Positions 7,401 through 16,239 of a DNA stretch of 64,000 bases are shown one piece after another. The DNA is from Streptomyces sp. V3I7 (GTDB lineage Bacteria; Actinomycetota; Actinomycetes; Streptomycetales; Streptomycetaceae). The position numbers were made by a program, and so were the translations under genes. The stretch covers positions 806,001-870,000 of the forward strand of contig NZ_JAUSZK010000001.1 of assembly GCF_030817495.1 (NCBI RefSeq). Reading direction: 5' to 3'. The stretch's first letter is position 1, and each line of letters opens with the position of its first letter. The notes below the pieces were generated by a model. The model saw only the letters and a program-made list of their open reading frames with translations, made no database searches and was not told the origin of the DNA.

Positions 7401-8996
7401 TTACGGCTTGGGCGTCGCGTGCGGCGCGCAGGTCACGTCCTCGGCGTCCAGCTTGCCGGTGAGCAGGTAGGTGTCGACCCGGTCGTTGATGCACGGGTTG
7501 ACGAGACCGGTCACACCGTGGGAGCCCGCGTCCTTCTCGGTGATCAGACGGGAGCCCTTGAAGCGGCGGTGCAGTTCGACGGCGCCGTCGTACGGGGTGG
7601 CGGCGTCATGGGTGGACTGCACGATCATGACCGGCGGCAGACCGTTGCCGGTGCGGACCTCGATGGGGGTCTGCTGCTTGGCGGACCAGGTGGCGCACGG
7701 CAGGTTCATCCATGCGTTGGCCCAGGTCATGAACGGGTAGTCCTTGTTCAGCCGGGTGTTGTCGCGGTCCCACCTGTCCCAGCTGGTGGGCCACTTGGCG
7801 TCCGCGCACTCGACCGCGGTGTACACGGCGTTGCTGTTCTCCGAGGCCGCGTTGCCCGCCGTGTCGGACATGTCCGGGGAGGCGGCGTCGACCAGCGCCT
7901 GCGTGTCGCCGGCGACGTACTTGCTGAACACCGAGGCGACCGGCACCCACGACGAGTCGTAGTACGGGGCGCTCTGGAAGAAGGAGATCAGCTCGGCCGG
8001 GCCGACGACCCCGCCGATCGGACTCTTCTTCGCGGTGGCGCGCAGCTCGACCCACTTCGCCTGGACGGCGTCACGGGTGGTGCCGAGGTGGAAGGCCGCG
8101 TCGTTCTTGGCGACCCAGTCCTCCCAGTCCTTCCAGCGGCCCTCGAAGGCGACGTCCTGGTCGAGGTTGGCCTCGTACCAGATCTTCTCCCGCGAGGGAT
8201 TGACGACGCTGTCGACGATCATCCGGCGGATGTGGCCCGGGAACAGCGTGCCGTAGACGGCGCCGAGGTAGGTGCCGTAGGAGACGCCGAGGTAGTTGAT
8301 CTTCTTCTCGCCGAGCGCGGCCCGCATGACGTCCAGGTCGCGCGCGGTGTTCGGCGTGGTCATGTGCGGCAGCATCGCGCCGCTGCGCTCGGCGCAGCCG
8401 TCGGCGTACTCGCCGGCCAGCTTGCGCTGGGCCAGCTTGTCGGCCTCGGTGTCCGGCACCGGATCGGCCTTGGGCGCCTTGACGAACTCCTGCGGGTCGA
8501 TGCAGGAGATCGGCGCGGAGTGGCCGACGCCGCGCGGGTCGAAGCCCACGAAGTCGTACGCCTTGGACGTGTTCGCCCAGATCGGGTTCTTGGTGGTGAC
8601 CCGGCGCGGGAAGCGCAGGCCGGAGCCGCCCGGCCCGCCGGGGTTGTAGACGAGCGCGCCCTGGCGCTCGCTCTTGGTCCCGGTGTTGCCGATGCGGTCG
8701 ACGGCGAGCTTGATCTGCTTGCCGTTCGGCCGGGCGTAGTCGACCGGCACGGTGACCCAGCCGCACTGGATCGGCTTCTCGAGCCCCCAGTCCGCCGGGC
8801 AGTCCTTCCAGTCGATCCCGGCCGCGGCGGCCCGGGCCGCCGCGATCGCGGCGCCGTGCGCCTCGCTGTCCCGGCCGAGACGGCTGTCCGCCCCGGCGGC
8901 CGGTGCCGCCAGGGCGCCGGTTATCAGGGTCGCCGTGACGAGCGCGCCCGCCGACCCGAGCGCCAGGGCGCGGTTCTTCGGTCTCAAGTCCCTCAA
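7401..8996 (-). CDS. tap: Secreted tripeptidyl aminopeptidase
   Basis: Secreted serine exopeptidase of 531 aa that removes tripeptides from N-termini, as described for S. lividans Tap. The signal peptide has a basic start and hydrophobic core (AGALVTATLITGALAAPAA, about 16-34). The oxyanion region is YNPGGPGGSG (about 107), the nucleophile lies in GVSYGTYLG (about 228), the Asp in HDAATPYDG and the His in AGSHGVTG near the C-terminus. I place the start at TTG 8996, preceded by GGGGAGGGG; from memory this aligns residue for residue with the S. lividans N-terminus. ATG 9017 is the upstream alternative but has no ribosome site. Confidence 0.9.
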   Translation of the reverse strand: MRDLRPKNRALALGSAGALVTATLITGALAAPAAGADSRLGRDSEAHGAAIAAARAAAAGIDWKDCPADWGLEKPIQCGWVTVPVDYARPNGKQIKLAVDRIGNTGTKSERQGALVYNPGGPGGSGLRFPRRVTTKNPIWANTSKAYDFVGFDPRGVGHSAPISCIDPQEFVKAPKADPVPDTEADKLAQRKLAGEYADGCAERSGAMLPHMTTPNTARDLDVMRAALGEKKINYLGVSYGTYLGAVYGTLFPGHIRRMIVDSVVNPSREKIWYEANLDQDVAFEGRWKDWEDWVAKNDAAFHLGTTRDAVQAKWVELRATAKKSPIGGVVGPAELISFFQSAPYYDSSWVPVASVFSKYVAGDTQALVDAASPDMSDTAGNAASENSNAVYTAVECADAKWPTSWDRWDRDNTRLNKDYPFMTWANAWMNLPCATWSAKQQTPIEVRTGNGLPPVMIVQSTHDAATPYDGAVELHRRFKGSRLITEKDAGSHGVTGLVNPCINDRVDTYLLTGKLDAEDVTCAPHATPKP

Positions 8997-9142
8997 GTGG
9001 GGCCCCTCCCCGTACATCGATGCGAATGGTCCAGGGGATCCTCGCGTCTCGAACAGGCCTAGGAACAGGGGCTGTTGACCTTTGTTGCCAATCCGATAAA
9101 CGGAGCGGGACGTCCTGCTGAACGGATGCCGTCCGAGCGCGC

Positions 9143-9910
9143 TCAGCCCTGTTCCAGCACCGCCGCCGCCTCATCGAGCACCCGGCGCAGCCGCAACGCG
9201 TCGGACGCGACCGCGCTGACCAGCACGGCGGGCCCGGCGAGCGGGGCAAGCACGGCGGAATCCCCCAGCATGCGTGCCGTAGGCGGCTCCGCCCGGAACT
9301 CGGGTCGTACGACGACCAGTTGCCCCACAGTGCGATGTCCCGCGAGGACGGCGGGCCCGTCCCAGCCGCCCGGCGCGCCCAGCCCGCAGGACAGTTCCTG
9401 GTCGAGGAGGGTCCGCCCGGCGATCCGCACCGTGAGCCGGCTGCCGAGCCTGCCGGGTTCCTCGCCGGCCCTCCCCAGCACCTGCTCCTCGCGCAGCACG
9501 AGCCGCGCACCAGCGCCGAGTTCGGCGACGGTGGTGACGCGCAGGTCGCTCCCGGCGGCCGAGATCAACTGCTCGGGCAGCCAGCGCAGTTCACCCCCGT
9601 CGGCCACGTCCAGCCGGACGTCGTACCGCGCCTCCCCTTTGAGCTGGCCCGGCAGCGCGAGGGTCGCGGCGGCCGAGCGTACGTCCAGCCGCGCGCCCTC
9701 CCCCACCCGTGCCTCCACGGTGAAGCGGTCACCGCCGAGCGGTCCGCTCATCGCCCCGACGAGCGTCACCCGCGCTCCGGCCGGATCGTCGGCGCGGGTG
9801 CGCCGGACCGCGAGCGGGCCCTCGCCCTCCAGCACGGGCAGCGCGGTGCCGCCGCGTCCGTCGGCGCGCGCGGCGATCCGCGCGGTGGCCCGCACCTCGC
9901 TCACGCTCAC
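9143..9910 (-). CDS. ureD: Urease accessory protein UreD (UreH)
   Basis: Urease maturation scaffold of 255 aa that binds apo-urease and recruits UreF and UreG. The sequence has the beta-rich UreD pattern with [20 protein letters not shown] (about 57-76) and the conserved LPEQLI segment (about 110). GTG 9910 overlaps the ureG stop by GTGA; GTG 9904 is a near alternative, and a longer frame to 9943 would sit inside ureG. It is the last gene of the operon. It is divergent enough from enteric UreD that context carries much of the call. Confidence 0.85.
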   Translation of the reverse strand: MSVSEVRATARIAARADGRGGTALPVLEGEGPLAVRRTRADDPAGARVTLVGAMSGPLGGDRFTVEARVGEGARLDVRSAAATLALPGQLKGEARYDVRLDVADGGELRWLPEQLISAAGSDLRVTTVAELGAGARLVLREEQVLGRAGEEPGRLGSRLTVRIAGRTLLDQELSCGLGAPGGWDGPAVLAGHRTVGQLVVVRPEFRAEPPTARMLGDSAVLAPLAGPAVLVSAVASDALRLRRVLDEAAAVLEQG

Positions 9911-10584
9911 GCCCGCCACTCGGCGACGCGCCCCCGCACCCACGCGGCCACGTCCGCCACACCGGCCTCGCCGCGCAAAGACTGGAAGACGACCGGGAGT
10001 TCGCCCCGCTGGGCCTTGGCGTCGGCCGCCATGCGCCCCAGGTCGGAGCCGACGTACGGGGCGAGGTCGGTCTTGTTCACCACGAGCAGGTCGGCCGTCG
10101 TCACCCCGGGGCCGCCCTTGCGCGGAATGTCGTCCCCTCCGGCCACGTCGATCACGAAGATCTGCGCGTCCACGAGCCCGCGGGAGAAGGTGGCGGTGAG
10201 GTTGTCCCCGCCCGACTCGACGAGGACGAGGTCGAGCGGCCCGACCTCGTCCTCCAGGTCCTCGACCGCTTCGAGGTTGGCGGAGATGTCGTCCCGGATG
10301 GCGGTGTGCGGGCAGGCTCCGGTCTCCACGGCGGTGATCCGCTCGGGCGGCAACACCGCCTCGCGCAGGAGGAATTCGGCGTCCTCGCGGGTATAGATGT
10401 CATTGGTGACCACGGCGAGGGACCACTCGTCCCGCAGCGCCCGGCACAACGCGGCGACGGTCGCGGTCTTCCCGGACCCCACGGGCCCGCCGAGCCCGAT
10501 CCGCAGCGCCCGCCGCGTCCCGTCGGCCCGGTGGGCATCCGCGCTGAGTGCGGCGGAACCGTGGTGGGTGTGGTCGAGGTGCAT
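9907..10584 (-). CDS. ureG: Urease accessory GTPase UreG
   Basis: SIMIBI-class GTPase of 225 aa that powers nickel insertion. It shows the P-loop GGPVGSGKT (about 32), the metal-binding CPH motif in [12 protein letters not shown] (about 88), [12 protein letters not shown] and the guanine-specificity NKTD (about 169). The N-terminus is His-rich (MHLDHTHH), a feature that can supply nickel-binding capacity. The operon lacks ureE, so this short His tract may partly replace it (inference). It is 62 bp downstream of ureF and overlaps ureD. Confidence 0.95.
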   Translation of the reverse strand: MHLDHTHHGSAALSADAHRADGTRRALRIGLGGPVGSGKTATVAALCRALRDEWSLAVVTNDIYTREDAEFLLREAVLPPERITAVETGACPHTAIRDDISANLEAVEDLEDEVGPLDLVLVESGGDNLTATFSRGLVDAQIFVIDVAGGDDIPRKGGPGVTTADLLVVNKTDLAPYVGSDLGRMAADAKAQRGELPVVFQSLRGEAGVADVAAWVRGRVAEWRA

Positions 10585-10646
10585 GTGCGGCTCCTTCGTC
10601 GCCGGCCTTTTCGGCCGGGCGTGTTCGTGTGGGGCTTCGGGTTCGG

Positions 10647-11321
10647 TCAGGACGCGAACAGCCGTACGGGCCAGGCTGCGTGCGCCTCCGCGCCGATCTC
10701 CAGCAGCGGTGCCGAGGCGGCGGGCAGGGCATCCACCCCGTCCTCGACGGCGCGCCGGGCCACCTCCGCCGCCCGGTCCACGACCCGGTCCAGCTCGGGC
10801 GCGAGCCGGGCCAGCGCCCCGCTCGCCTCGAACGGGTCCAGGCTCAGCAACCGCACCGTCGCCGTCGCCGGCCCGCTCACACTCTCGTACGCCGCGCAGT
10901 ACGCCGCCTCGTCGGCGCCCAGGCCGGCCGCGCGCGCCACCAGCCCCTGTACCACCGGCTGATGGGCCCCCTTGGGGAACTCACGTGCCACCGCGTCGAG
11001 TTCGGCCGAGGGCCAGGTCGCCCGGCCGGCCCGCAGCAGCTGCCGCCCCAGTCGCCGGGCGGCGGCGCGCAGGGCGGGTGACGGCGTCCGCGCGTCCGCC
11101 GCCGCGTCCAACTCCCGTGCCTCCACACCGAGTACGGCCGCCGCGGCGAGCGCTGCGGCCACCAGTCCCGCCGTGTGCAGCCGGCCGCGGCAGAACTCCT
11201 CCAGGCTCGCGGACCCGGTGATCCGCCCGGCCTTGACGGCCGCCTCCGCGCCGCCGGAGTGCGCGTGACCTCCGGCCGGGAAGCGGCCGTCGGCCAGGAC
11301 GAGCAGTGCCGCCCGTGTCAT
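10647..11321 (-). CDS. ureF: Urease accessory protein UreF
   Basis: All-helical chaperone of 224 aa that gates GTP hydrolysis by UreG and nickel delivery. It begins with the family hallmark [16 protein letters not shown] (about 9-24) and carries the EEFCRGRL and HQPVVQGLV blocks (about 41 and 119). It follows ureC by 12 bp. Length is usual for actinobacterial UreF. Confidence 0.93.
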   Translation of the reverse strand: MTRAALLVLADGRFPAGGHAHSGGAEAAVKAGRITGSASLEEFCRGRLHTAGLVAAALAAAAVLGVEARELDAAADARTPSPALRAAARRLGRQLLRAGRATWPSAELDAVAREFPKGAHQPVVQGLVARAAGLGADEAAYCAAYESVSGPATATVRLLSLDPFEASGALARLAPELDRVVDRAAEVARRAVEDGVDALPAASAPLLEIGAEAHAAWPVRLFAS

Positions 11322-11333
11322 CGCCGCCCCCGC

Positions 11334-13055
11334 TCAGAAGAGGAAGTAGCGCTGGGCCATGGGCAGTTCGGCGGCCGGTACCGCCTCCACCAGCTCGCCG
11401 TCGATGTGCACGGCGAAGCTGTCGGGGTCCACCTCGACCCGCGGGCGCGCGTCGTTCTCGCGCATGTCCGCCTTGGTCACCTGACGCGTGGAGTCGATCG
11501 CGACGAAGCGCTTGCCGAGCCCCAGCCGCTCCGGCAGCCCGTCCTCAAGAGCGAGCGGGGCGACGAAGTTGACCGAGTTCGCGGCGGGCGCGCGGCCCAT
11601 GGCGCCGTACATCGGCCGGGGCAGGATCGGCTGCGGCGTCGGGATCGAGGCGTTGGCGTCGCCCATCTGCGCGTACGCGATCTGCCCGCCCTTGATGACG
11701 AGTTGCGGCTTGACCCCGAAGAACGCGGGGTCCCACAGCACCAGGTCGGCGAGCTTGCCGCTCTCCACCGAGCCGACCTCGCGCGCCAGCCCCTGGGCCA
11801 GCGCCGGGTTGATCGTGTACTTGGCGACGTAGCGCCGTACGCGCCGGTTGTCCGCGCGTCCGTCGCCCGGCAGGGCGCCGCGCCGCCGCTTCATGACGTG
11901 CGCCGTCTGCCAGGTCCGCAGGATCACCTCGCCGACGCGGCCCATGGCCTGGGAGTCGGACGAGATGATCGAGATGGCGCCCAGATCGTGCAGGATGTCC
12001 TCGGCCCCGATGGTCGAGGGCCGGATCCGCGACTCGGCGAAGGCCAGGTCCTCAGGGACGGCCGGGTTCAGATGGTGGCAGACCATCAGCATGTCGAGGT
12101 GTTCCTCGGCGGTGTTCACGGTGAACGGCCGCGTCGGGTTGGTCGAGCTGGGCAGTACGTGCGGCTCGGACACCACGGTCATGATGTCCGGCGCGTGCCC
12201 GCCGCCCGCGCCCTCCGTGTGGTACGCGTGGATGACCCGCCCGCCGATCGCGGCGAGCGTGTCGCCCACGAAACCGGCCTCGTTGAGGGTGTCCGTGTGG
12301 ATGGCGACCTGGATGCCGGTCCGGTCGGCGACGGTCAGCGCGGCGTCGATGACGGCGGGGGTGGAGCCCCAGTCCTCGTGCAGCTTCAGGCCGAGCGCGC
12401 CGCCGCGGATCTGCGACAGCATCGCCTCGTGCGAGACGGTGTTGCCCTTGCCGAGGAGGCCGATGTTGAGCGGGTAGCGCTCCATCGCCTCCAGCATCCG
12501 GGCCAGATGCCACGGTCCGGGCGTCACGGTGGTGGCCTTGGAGCCCTCGGCGGGCCCGGTGCCGCCGCCGACCAGGGTGGTGACGCCCGAGGCGAGCGCC
12601 TCGTCGGCGATCTGCGGGCAGATGAAGTGGACGTGCGCGTCGATCGCGCCCGCCGTCAGGATCCGCCCGTTGCCCGCGATGACCTCCGTCTCGGGCCCGA
12701 TGACCAGCTCCGGGTGCACTCCGTCCATCGTGTCGGGGTTGCCCGCCTTGCCGATCCCGGTGATCCGCCCGTCGCGGATGCCGATGTCGGCCTTGACGAC
12801 GCCCCAGTGGTCGACGATCACCGCTCCGGTGATGACGGTGTCGGGTGTGCCGTCCGCGCGCGTGGCACGGGACTGGCCCATGGACTCGCGGATGACCTTG
12901 CCGCCGCCGAAGACCGCCTCGTCGCCGGCGCGGCCGGGCCCGCCGCTGCGGTCCTCCTCGATCTCGATCAGCAGGTCGGTGTCGGCGAGCCGGATCCGGT
13001 CGCCGGTGGTGGGGCCGAACAGGTCGGCGTACGCGGCGCGGGAGATCTCAGGCAT
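11334..13055 (-). CDS. ureC: Urease subunit alpha
   Basis: Catalytic subunit, 573 aa, that hydrolyses urea to ammonia and carbamate. Nickel ligands are visible: the HAHVHF pair (about 138-140), the Lys that becomes carbamylated in GLKLHEDWG (about 222), HTDTLNE, the CHHLN flap His region (about 324) and the Asp in SSDSQAMGR (about 365). ATG 13055 starts [20 protein letters not shown], the canonical N-terminus. An in-frame extension to 13103 overlaps ureB further and is rejected. It overlaps the ureB 3' end by 8 bp. Confidence 0.97.
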   Translation of the reverse strand: MPEISRAAYADLFGPTTGDRIRLADTDLLIEIEEDRSGGPGRAGDEAVFGGGKVIRESMGQSRATRADGTPDTVITGAVIVDHWGVVKADIGIRDGRITGIGKAGNPDTMDGVHPELVIGPETEVIAGNGRILTAGAIDAHVHFICPQIADEALASGVTTLVGGGTGPAEGSKATTVTPGPWHLARMLEAMERYPLNIGLLGKGNTVSHEAMLSQIRGGALGLKLHEDWGSTPAVIDAALTVADRTGIQVAIHTDTLNEAGFVGDTLAAIGGRVIHAYHTEGAGGGHAPDIMTVVSEPHVLPSSTNPTRPFTVNTAEEHLDMLMVCHHLNPAVPEDLAFAESRIRPSTIGAEDILHDLGAISIISSDSQAMGRVGEVILRTWQTAHVMKRRRGALPGDGRADNRRVRRYVAKYTINPALAQGLAREVGSVESGKLADLVLWDPAFFGVKPQLVIKGGQIAYAQMGDANASIPTPQPILPRPMYGAMGRAPAANSVNFVAPLALEDGLPERLGLGKRFVAIDSTRQVTKADMRENDARPRVEVDPDSFAVHIDGELVEAVPAAELPMAQRYFLF

Positions 13056-13359
13056 CGAGGGCACCTCCGGTCTCCCCGCGCAGTCCGGGCACGATCCGGG
13101 CACCGGCGAGCGGGACGAGTTCGACGTCGACGGGGATGCCGGGTTCGAAGCGCACGGCGGTGCCGGCGGCGACGTTCAGCCGCTTGCCGCGCGCGGCGGC
13201 GCGGTCGAACTCCAGGCCGGGGTTGGCCTCGGCGAAGTGGTAGTGCGAGCCGACCTGGACGGGCCGGTCGGCGGCGTTGAGCACGGTGAGCCGGGTGACC
13301 TCGCGGCCCGCGTTGCAGGCGATCGGGTCCTCGGCGAAGAGGATCTCTCCGGGGATCAT
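13048..13359 (-). CDS. ureB: Urease subunit beta
   Basis: Structural subunit of 103 aa with the typical MIPGEI start, [15 protein letters not shown] (about 39) and GMRLN-like GKRLNVAAG (about 58). It starts 10 bp after ureA and overlaps ureC, as expected for the separate-subunit urease of actinobacteria and enterobacteria. Confidence 0.96.
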   Translation of the reverse strand: MIPGEILFAEDPIACNAGREVTRLTVLNAADRPVQVGSHYHFAEANPGLEFDRAAARGKRLNVAAGTAVRFEPGIPVDVELVPLAGARIVPGLRGETGGALDA

Positions 13360-13369
13360 GGGCGGCCCG

Positions 13370-13672
13370 TCAGACGATCGGCTCGTGGACGGTGACGAGC
13401 TTGGTGCCGTCGGGGAAGGTCGCCTCCACCTGCACGTCGTGGATCATCTCGGGGACGCCGTCCATGACGTCGTCCCGGGTGAGCACCTTGCATCCGGAGG
13501 ACATGAGTTCGGCGACCGTGCGGCCGTCCCGGGCGCCTTCGAGGAGGTGCGAGGTGATGAGCGCGACGGCCTCGGGGTGGTTCAGCCGCAGCCCGCGGGC
13601 CCGGCGCCTCTCGGCCACGTCGGCCGCCACGTGGATCAGCAGCCGCTCTTGCTCGTGCGGGGTCAGTTGCAC
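13370..13672 (-). CDS. ureA: Urease subunit gamma
   Basis: Structural subunit of 100 aa, first gene of ureABCFGD. It has [12 protein letters not shown] at the N-terminus, [13 protein letters not shown] (about 27) and [22 protein letters not shown] sequence at the end ([13 protein letters not shown], about 79). The 145 bp upstream, before the divergently placed antitoxin gene's stop, must hold the operon promoter. No nickel- or nitrogen-regulator site could be assigned. Confidence 0.96.
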   Translation of the reverse strand: MQLTPHEQERLLIHVAADVAERRRARGLRLNHPEAVALITSHLLEGARDGRTVAELMSSGCKVLTRDDVMDGVPEMIHDVQVEATFPDGTKLVTVHEPIV

Positions 13673-13817
13673 GTCCCTACCTCACCGTCCTCGCCCGGAC
13701 CGTGCGGGTCCGGTTGCCGGCGTCACCGGGCACCGTCCCAGGTGGCGTGGGTAGGCAGGCTAGTGCGAACGCGTTTCGGGCACGTTAAGCCCCGCTGTGA
13801 GACCGGCCGGCCGCACC

Positions 13818-14096
13818 CTACGCGCCGCCGGTACCGCGGTGCTCCGCGGCGATGCCGAAGCGGCGGTGGTCGCGGGGCGTGGTGGAGACGTCGTGGACGC
13901 CGGAGACCGAGCTGATCACCTGGTCCTCGGTGGACTCCTGGAGCTGTTCGAGCCGCTCGAGGTCGGCGGCGGAGACGAGGGCGACGAGGGGCTTGCCGTG
14001 CCGCGTCACGACGACCCGCTCGCCGCCGTACACCACCTTGTTGATCAGGTCGGCGAGCTCAGCCCTGGCTTGCGTCACCGGAATCTCGTAGGCCAT
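13818..14096 (-). CDS. Phd/YefM-family antitoxin, orphan
   Basis: Antitoxin of 92 aa with an N-terminal Phd/YefM DNA-binding and dimerisation domain: [25 protein letters not shown] opening and [19 protein letters not shown] (about 24-42). The C-terminal tail (about 60-92) is charged and probably disordered, as in toxin-binding tails. No RelE/YoeB/Doc toxin is encoded beside it on either strand; upstream is the clpP promoter and downstream is ureA. It may act as a solitary regulator or be a relic. Confidence 0.82.
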   Translation of the reverse strand: MAYEIPVTQARAELADLINKVVYGGERVVVTRHGKPLVALVSAADLERLEQLQESTEDQVISSVSGVHDVSTTPRDHRRFGIAAEHRGTGGA

Positions 14097-14177
14097 GCCC
14101 CCAGCTTACGGGGCCCGCCCGGACCCCTCCCCTGCTCGGCCGCGACCGCCGGACGCAGGCGCCTCCCTTTCCCCACG

Positions 14178-14205
14178 CCTGTACGTCCTGTACGTTTTTT
14201 ACAGG
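14178..14205. promoter_or_regulatory. Repeat cluster upstream of the clpP paralogue
   Basis: CCTGTACGT is repeated twice in tandem (14178-14186 and 14187-14195). The second copy pairs with TACAGG (14200-14205) as an inverted repeat across a T-rich spacer. It lies 50-77 bp before the clpP GTG, in the gap between two divergent genes, and could be an operator or promoter element for either. I cannot match it to a known Clp regulator box. Confidence 0.3.
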
Positions 14206-14254
14206 AGCGCAGAGAACTCTGCCGGAGGCGGCGCCCGCCGCCAGGAGGTATGCC

Positions 14255-14890
14255 GTGATCCGATCGTCCGCCCGATATGTCCTGCCCGAGTTCACCGAGC
14301 GCACGAGCGCCGGCCAACGCACGCTCGATCCGTACGCCAAGCTGCTGGAGGAGCGGATCGTCTTCCTCGGCACGCCGGTCGACGACACCTCGGCGAACGA
14401 CGTGACAGCGCAGTTCATGCACCTGGAGCACCGGTCGCCGGACCAGGACATCTCGCTGTACATCAACTCCCCCGGCGGCTCGTTCAGCGCGATGACGGCG
14501 ATCTACGACACGCTGCGGTACGTCACCTGCGACGTGGAGACCATCTGCCTGGGGCAGGCCGGCGCGTCCGCGGCGGTGCTGCTCGCGGCCGGCACCCCGG
14601 GCAAACGGTACGTCCTGCCGGGCGCGCGGATCGTGATCGAGCAGCCGTCGCTGCCGGATCCGGTGCACGGCCAGCCGAGCGATCTCGCCATCCAGGCCGC
14701 GGAGTTGACCCGGATCCGCGCCCTGCTGGAGGAGCTGCTCGTACGCCATACGGGGCGGTCCCCGGATCAGGTCAGCCATGACCTGGAGCGGGACCTCATC
14801 CTCGACGCCCGGGGCGCGCTGGAGTACGGGCTGGTGGACGGCGTCGTCCCCAGCCGCAAGGCGTCGCGCACGGCGCCGGACGCGGAGTGA
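14255..14890 (+). CDS. ClpP-family protein with altered catalytic triad
   Basis: S14 peptidase-fold protein of 211 aa with an AGGAGG ribosome site 6 bp before GTG 14255. The fold is clear: [12 protein letters not shown] (about 33), [19 protein letters not shown] (about 69-87) and EYGLVDGVV near the end. Aligned without gaps to E. coli GQAASMG, the local GQAGASA has Ala where the nucleophilic Ser belongs, with a Ser one position later. RVMIHQP is matched by RIVIEQP, so the catalytic His is Glu. The Asp of the ERDLIL segment is kept. It is likely proteolytically inactive or a regulatory ring partner for other ClpP subunits. It is separate from any clpX or second clpP gene. Confidence 0.85.
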   Translation: MIRSSARYVLPEFTERTSAGQRTLDPYAKLLEERIVFLGTPVDDTSANDVTAQFMHLEHRSPDQDISLYINSPGGSFSAMTAIYDTLRYVTCDVETICLGQAGASAAVLLAAGTPGKRYVLPGARIVIEQPSLPDPVHGQPSDLAIQAAELTRIRALLEELLVRHTGRSPDQVSHDLERDLILDARGALEYGLVDGVVPSRKASRTAPDAE

Positions 14891-14897
14891 GGGGCCG

Positions 14898-15212
14898 ATG
14901 CTGCCGCCGGAACTGCCGCCCCTGCCCGCGCTGACCCGCGCCGAGGGCGAGTTGATCGACCGTTACCTGGAGGCGGTCGATCTGCTGGGCCGGATCAACC
15001 CGGCCGGCAACACGGGGACGTACGGCGGACTGCGGGCCGCGCAGGCCCTGGTCCGCACGGCCGTCGCGCTGCGGGACGCGCTCGCGCTGATGCACCGTCG
15101 CGGCGAGACCGAGCTGCACAACGCCACCTTGGCGCGGGCGCTGCGCGTCCTGGACGGCGAGCGCCGAACGGCCCGGGTGAGCGTGCCGCCGCCGCCCGAC
15201 CGCACGCACTGA
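14898..15212 (+). CDS. Conserved hypothetical protein downstream of clpP paralogue
   Basis: A predicted cytoplasmic helical protein of 104 aa, 7 bp after the clpP-like stop with GGAGTGAGGGGCCG upstream, so probably co-translated. It contains LTRAEGELIDRYLEAVDLLG (about 12-31) and a long amphipathic helix with AAQALVRTAVALRDALALM; the C-terminus is proline-rich. I do not recognise a family. Co-transcription suggests a partner of the ClpP-like protein, but nothing in the sequence proves it. Confidence 0.65.
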   Translation: MLPPELPPLPALTRAEGELIDRYLEAVDLLGRINPAGNTGTYGGLRAAQALVRTAVALRDALALMHRRGETELHNATLARALRVLDGERRTARVSVPPPPDRTH

Positions 15213-15590
15213 CACCGCCCCGCTCGGCACGGCCGGAATCGACGCGACACGACTATGACGAAACGGACCAAATGACGTACCCCTGTTCGGAGTAGACGAC
15301 CATCCTTTTTTGGCACCGTGCGGGTTGCACGGCGTGCGCGCGCGAAGGGGGCGCCGAAGTGCTTCCGCGCTGGTCCGGGGGTGCGTCACCCCCGGACCCG
15401 GAGACCCGTACGGGGCAGTGTCCACCCGAACGGGCGCCCAGTGAGCAACTCCACAAATGCCCGGTTCCACTCGGATTTTCGGACTTCCGTGAGTGAAGAT
15501 CCGTGTCTGACGACAAGCCCCCGCCACCGCGGCGGGGCGGTCCGGGCGGACGCCGAGTCCTGCCGCCGCCCGGACGACCGGTCGACGGAA

Positions 15591-15750
15591 GTGGATCGGC
15601 AGGAGTGGAGGACCCAGGCAAGACGGGTCGCCGCAGCGGACGTCCGTCCGCGGTGAGCGGTCCTTGGGGTGAAGTCGCGGGAACGCGACCGGGCAACTTC
15701 GCCAGCCCGAATCCGACAGGTCATCCTTCACAGGCGGCTGACGAAGGGTT
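15591..15750 (+). ncRNA. c-di-AMP riboswitch (ydaO-yuaA class)
   Basis: The 540-bp leader of the NlpC/P60 gene contains ydaO-yuaA consensus blocks in order: GATCGGCAGGAG, GGACCCAGGCAAG, then CTTGGGGTGAAG (about 15664), a variable GC stem, GCCCGAATCCGACAG (about 15706-15720) and CACAGGCG (about 15729). The 3' side, GACGAAGGG, overlaps the gene's only ribosome-binding sequence and can pair with CCTTC upstream. Ligand binding would thus shut or open expression; in actinobacteria these elements control cell-wall hydrolases. Boundaries are approximate. The rest of the leader (15213-15590) shows no gene. Confidence 0.8.
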
Positions 15751-15754
15751 GCGT

Positions 15755-16228
15755 ATGACCGCGCTCAATCGTGTCCCGTCGCTTGTGTTCCGGGCGGGTA
15801 CCGCCTCGGCGCTCACCATCGCCGCGGTGAGCGGCTCCATCGTCGTGCCGGGCCTCACCGCCGAAGCCGCTGCCGCCACGACGGCACACAAGGCACTCCA
15901 GATCGCCGCGTCCAAGAGGGGTGCCCCGTACTTGTGGGGTGCCACCGGACCTCGCCGCTTCGACTGCTCCGGGCTGACGCTGTACTCGTTCAAGAAGGCG
16001 GGCAAGCGCCTGCCGCGTACGGCCGCCCAGCAGTACAACCGCACACGCCACGTCTCGGCCGGCCACCGCAAGGCCGGGGACCTGGTCTTCTTCCATTCCG
16101 GGTCCAGCGTCTACCACGTCGGCATCTACGCCGGTAAGGGCCGGATCTGGCACGCTCCGAAGACCGGGGACGTGGTCAGACTCCAGAAGATCTGGACGAG
16201 GAACGTCTGGTACGGCCGGGTCAGCTGA
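15755..16228 (+). CDS. Secreted NlpC/P60 peptidoglycan endopeptidase
   Basis: Secreted cell-wall hydrolase of 157 aa that cleaves peptide cross-bridges (gamma-glutamyl-diamino acid bonds in the family). A signal peptide occupies about 1-41 (hydrophobic core SALTIAAVSGSIVVPGL, Ala-rich cleavage region). The NlpC/P60 domain has the nucleophile in RFDCSGLTLY (about 70), the His in VYHVGIYAG (about 122) and a third polar His in IWHAPKTGD (about 134). It is controlled by the upstream c-di-AMP riboswitch. Its stop lies in a palindrome shared with the convergent ATP-binding gene. Confidence 0.92.
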   Translation: MTALNRVPSLVFRAGTASALTIAAVSGSIVVPGLTAEAAAATTAHKALQIAASKRGAPYLWGATGPRRFDCSGLTLYSFKKAGKRLPRTAAQQYNRTRHVSAGHRKAGDLVFFHSGSSVYHVGIYAGKGRIWHAPKTGDVVRLQKIWTRNVWYGRVS

Positions 16229-16239
16229 CCCGGCCTTTT
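16214..16239. terminator. Palindromic terminator containing both convergent stop codons
   Basis: A 22-bp perfect palindrome (arms GGCCGGGTCAG and CTGACCCGGCC, 16214-16235) is followed by TTTT on the + strand. It includes the TGA of the NlpC/P60 gene (16226-16228) and, on the other strand, the TGA of the ATP-binding protein (16221-16223). Because of the symmetry both proteins end in Gly-Arg-Val-Ser. Confidence 0.75.

Noticed and set aside
7395..9062. A 555-codon open frame opposite tap
   Set aside because: It is the antisense shadow of a well-supported secreted peptidase; its translation is Gly/Val/Asp-rich and lacks any domain. High-GC codon bias leaves such frames open.
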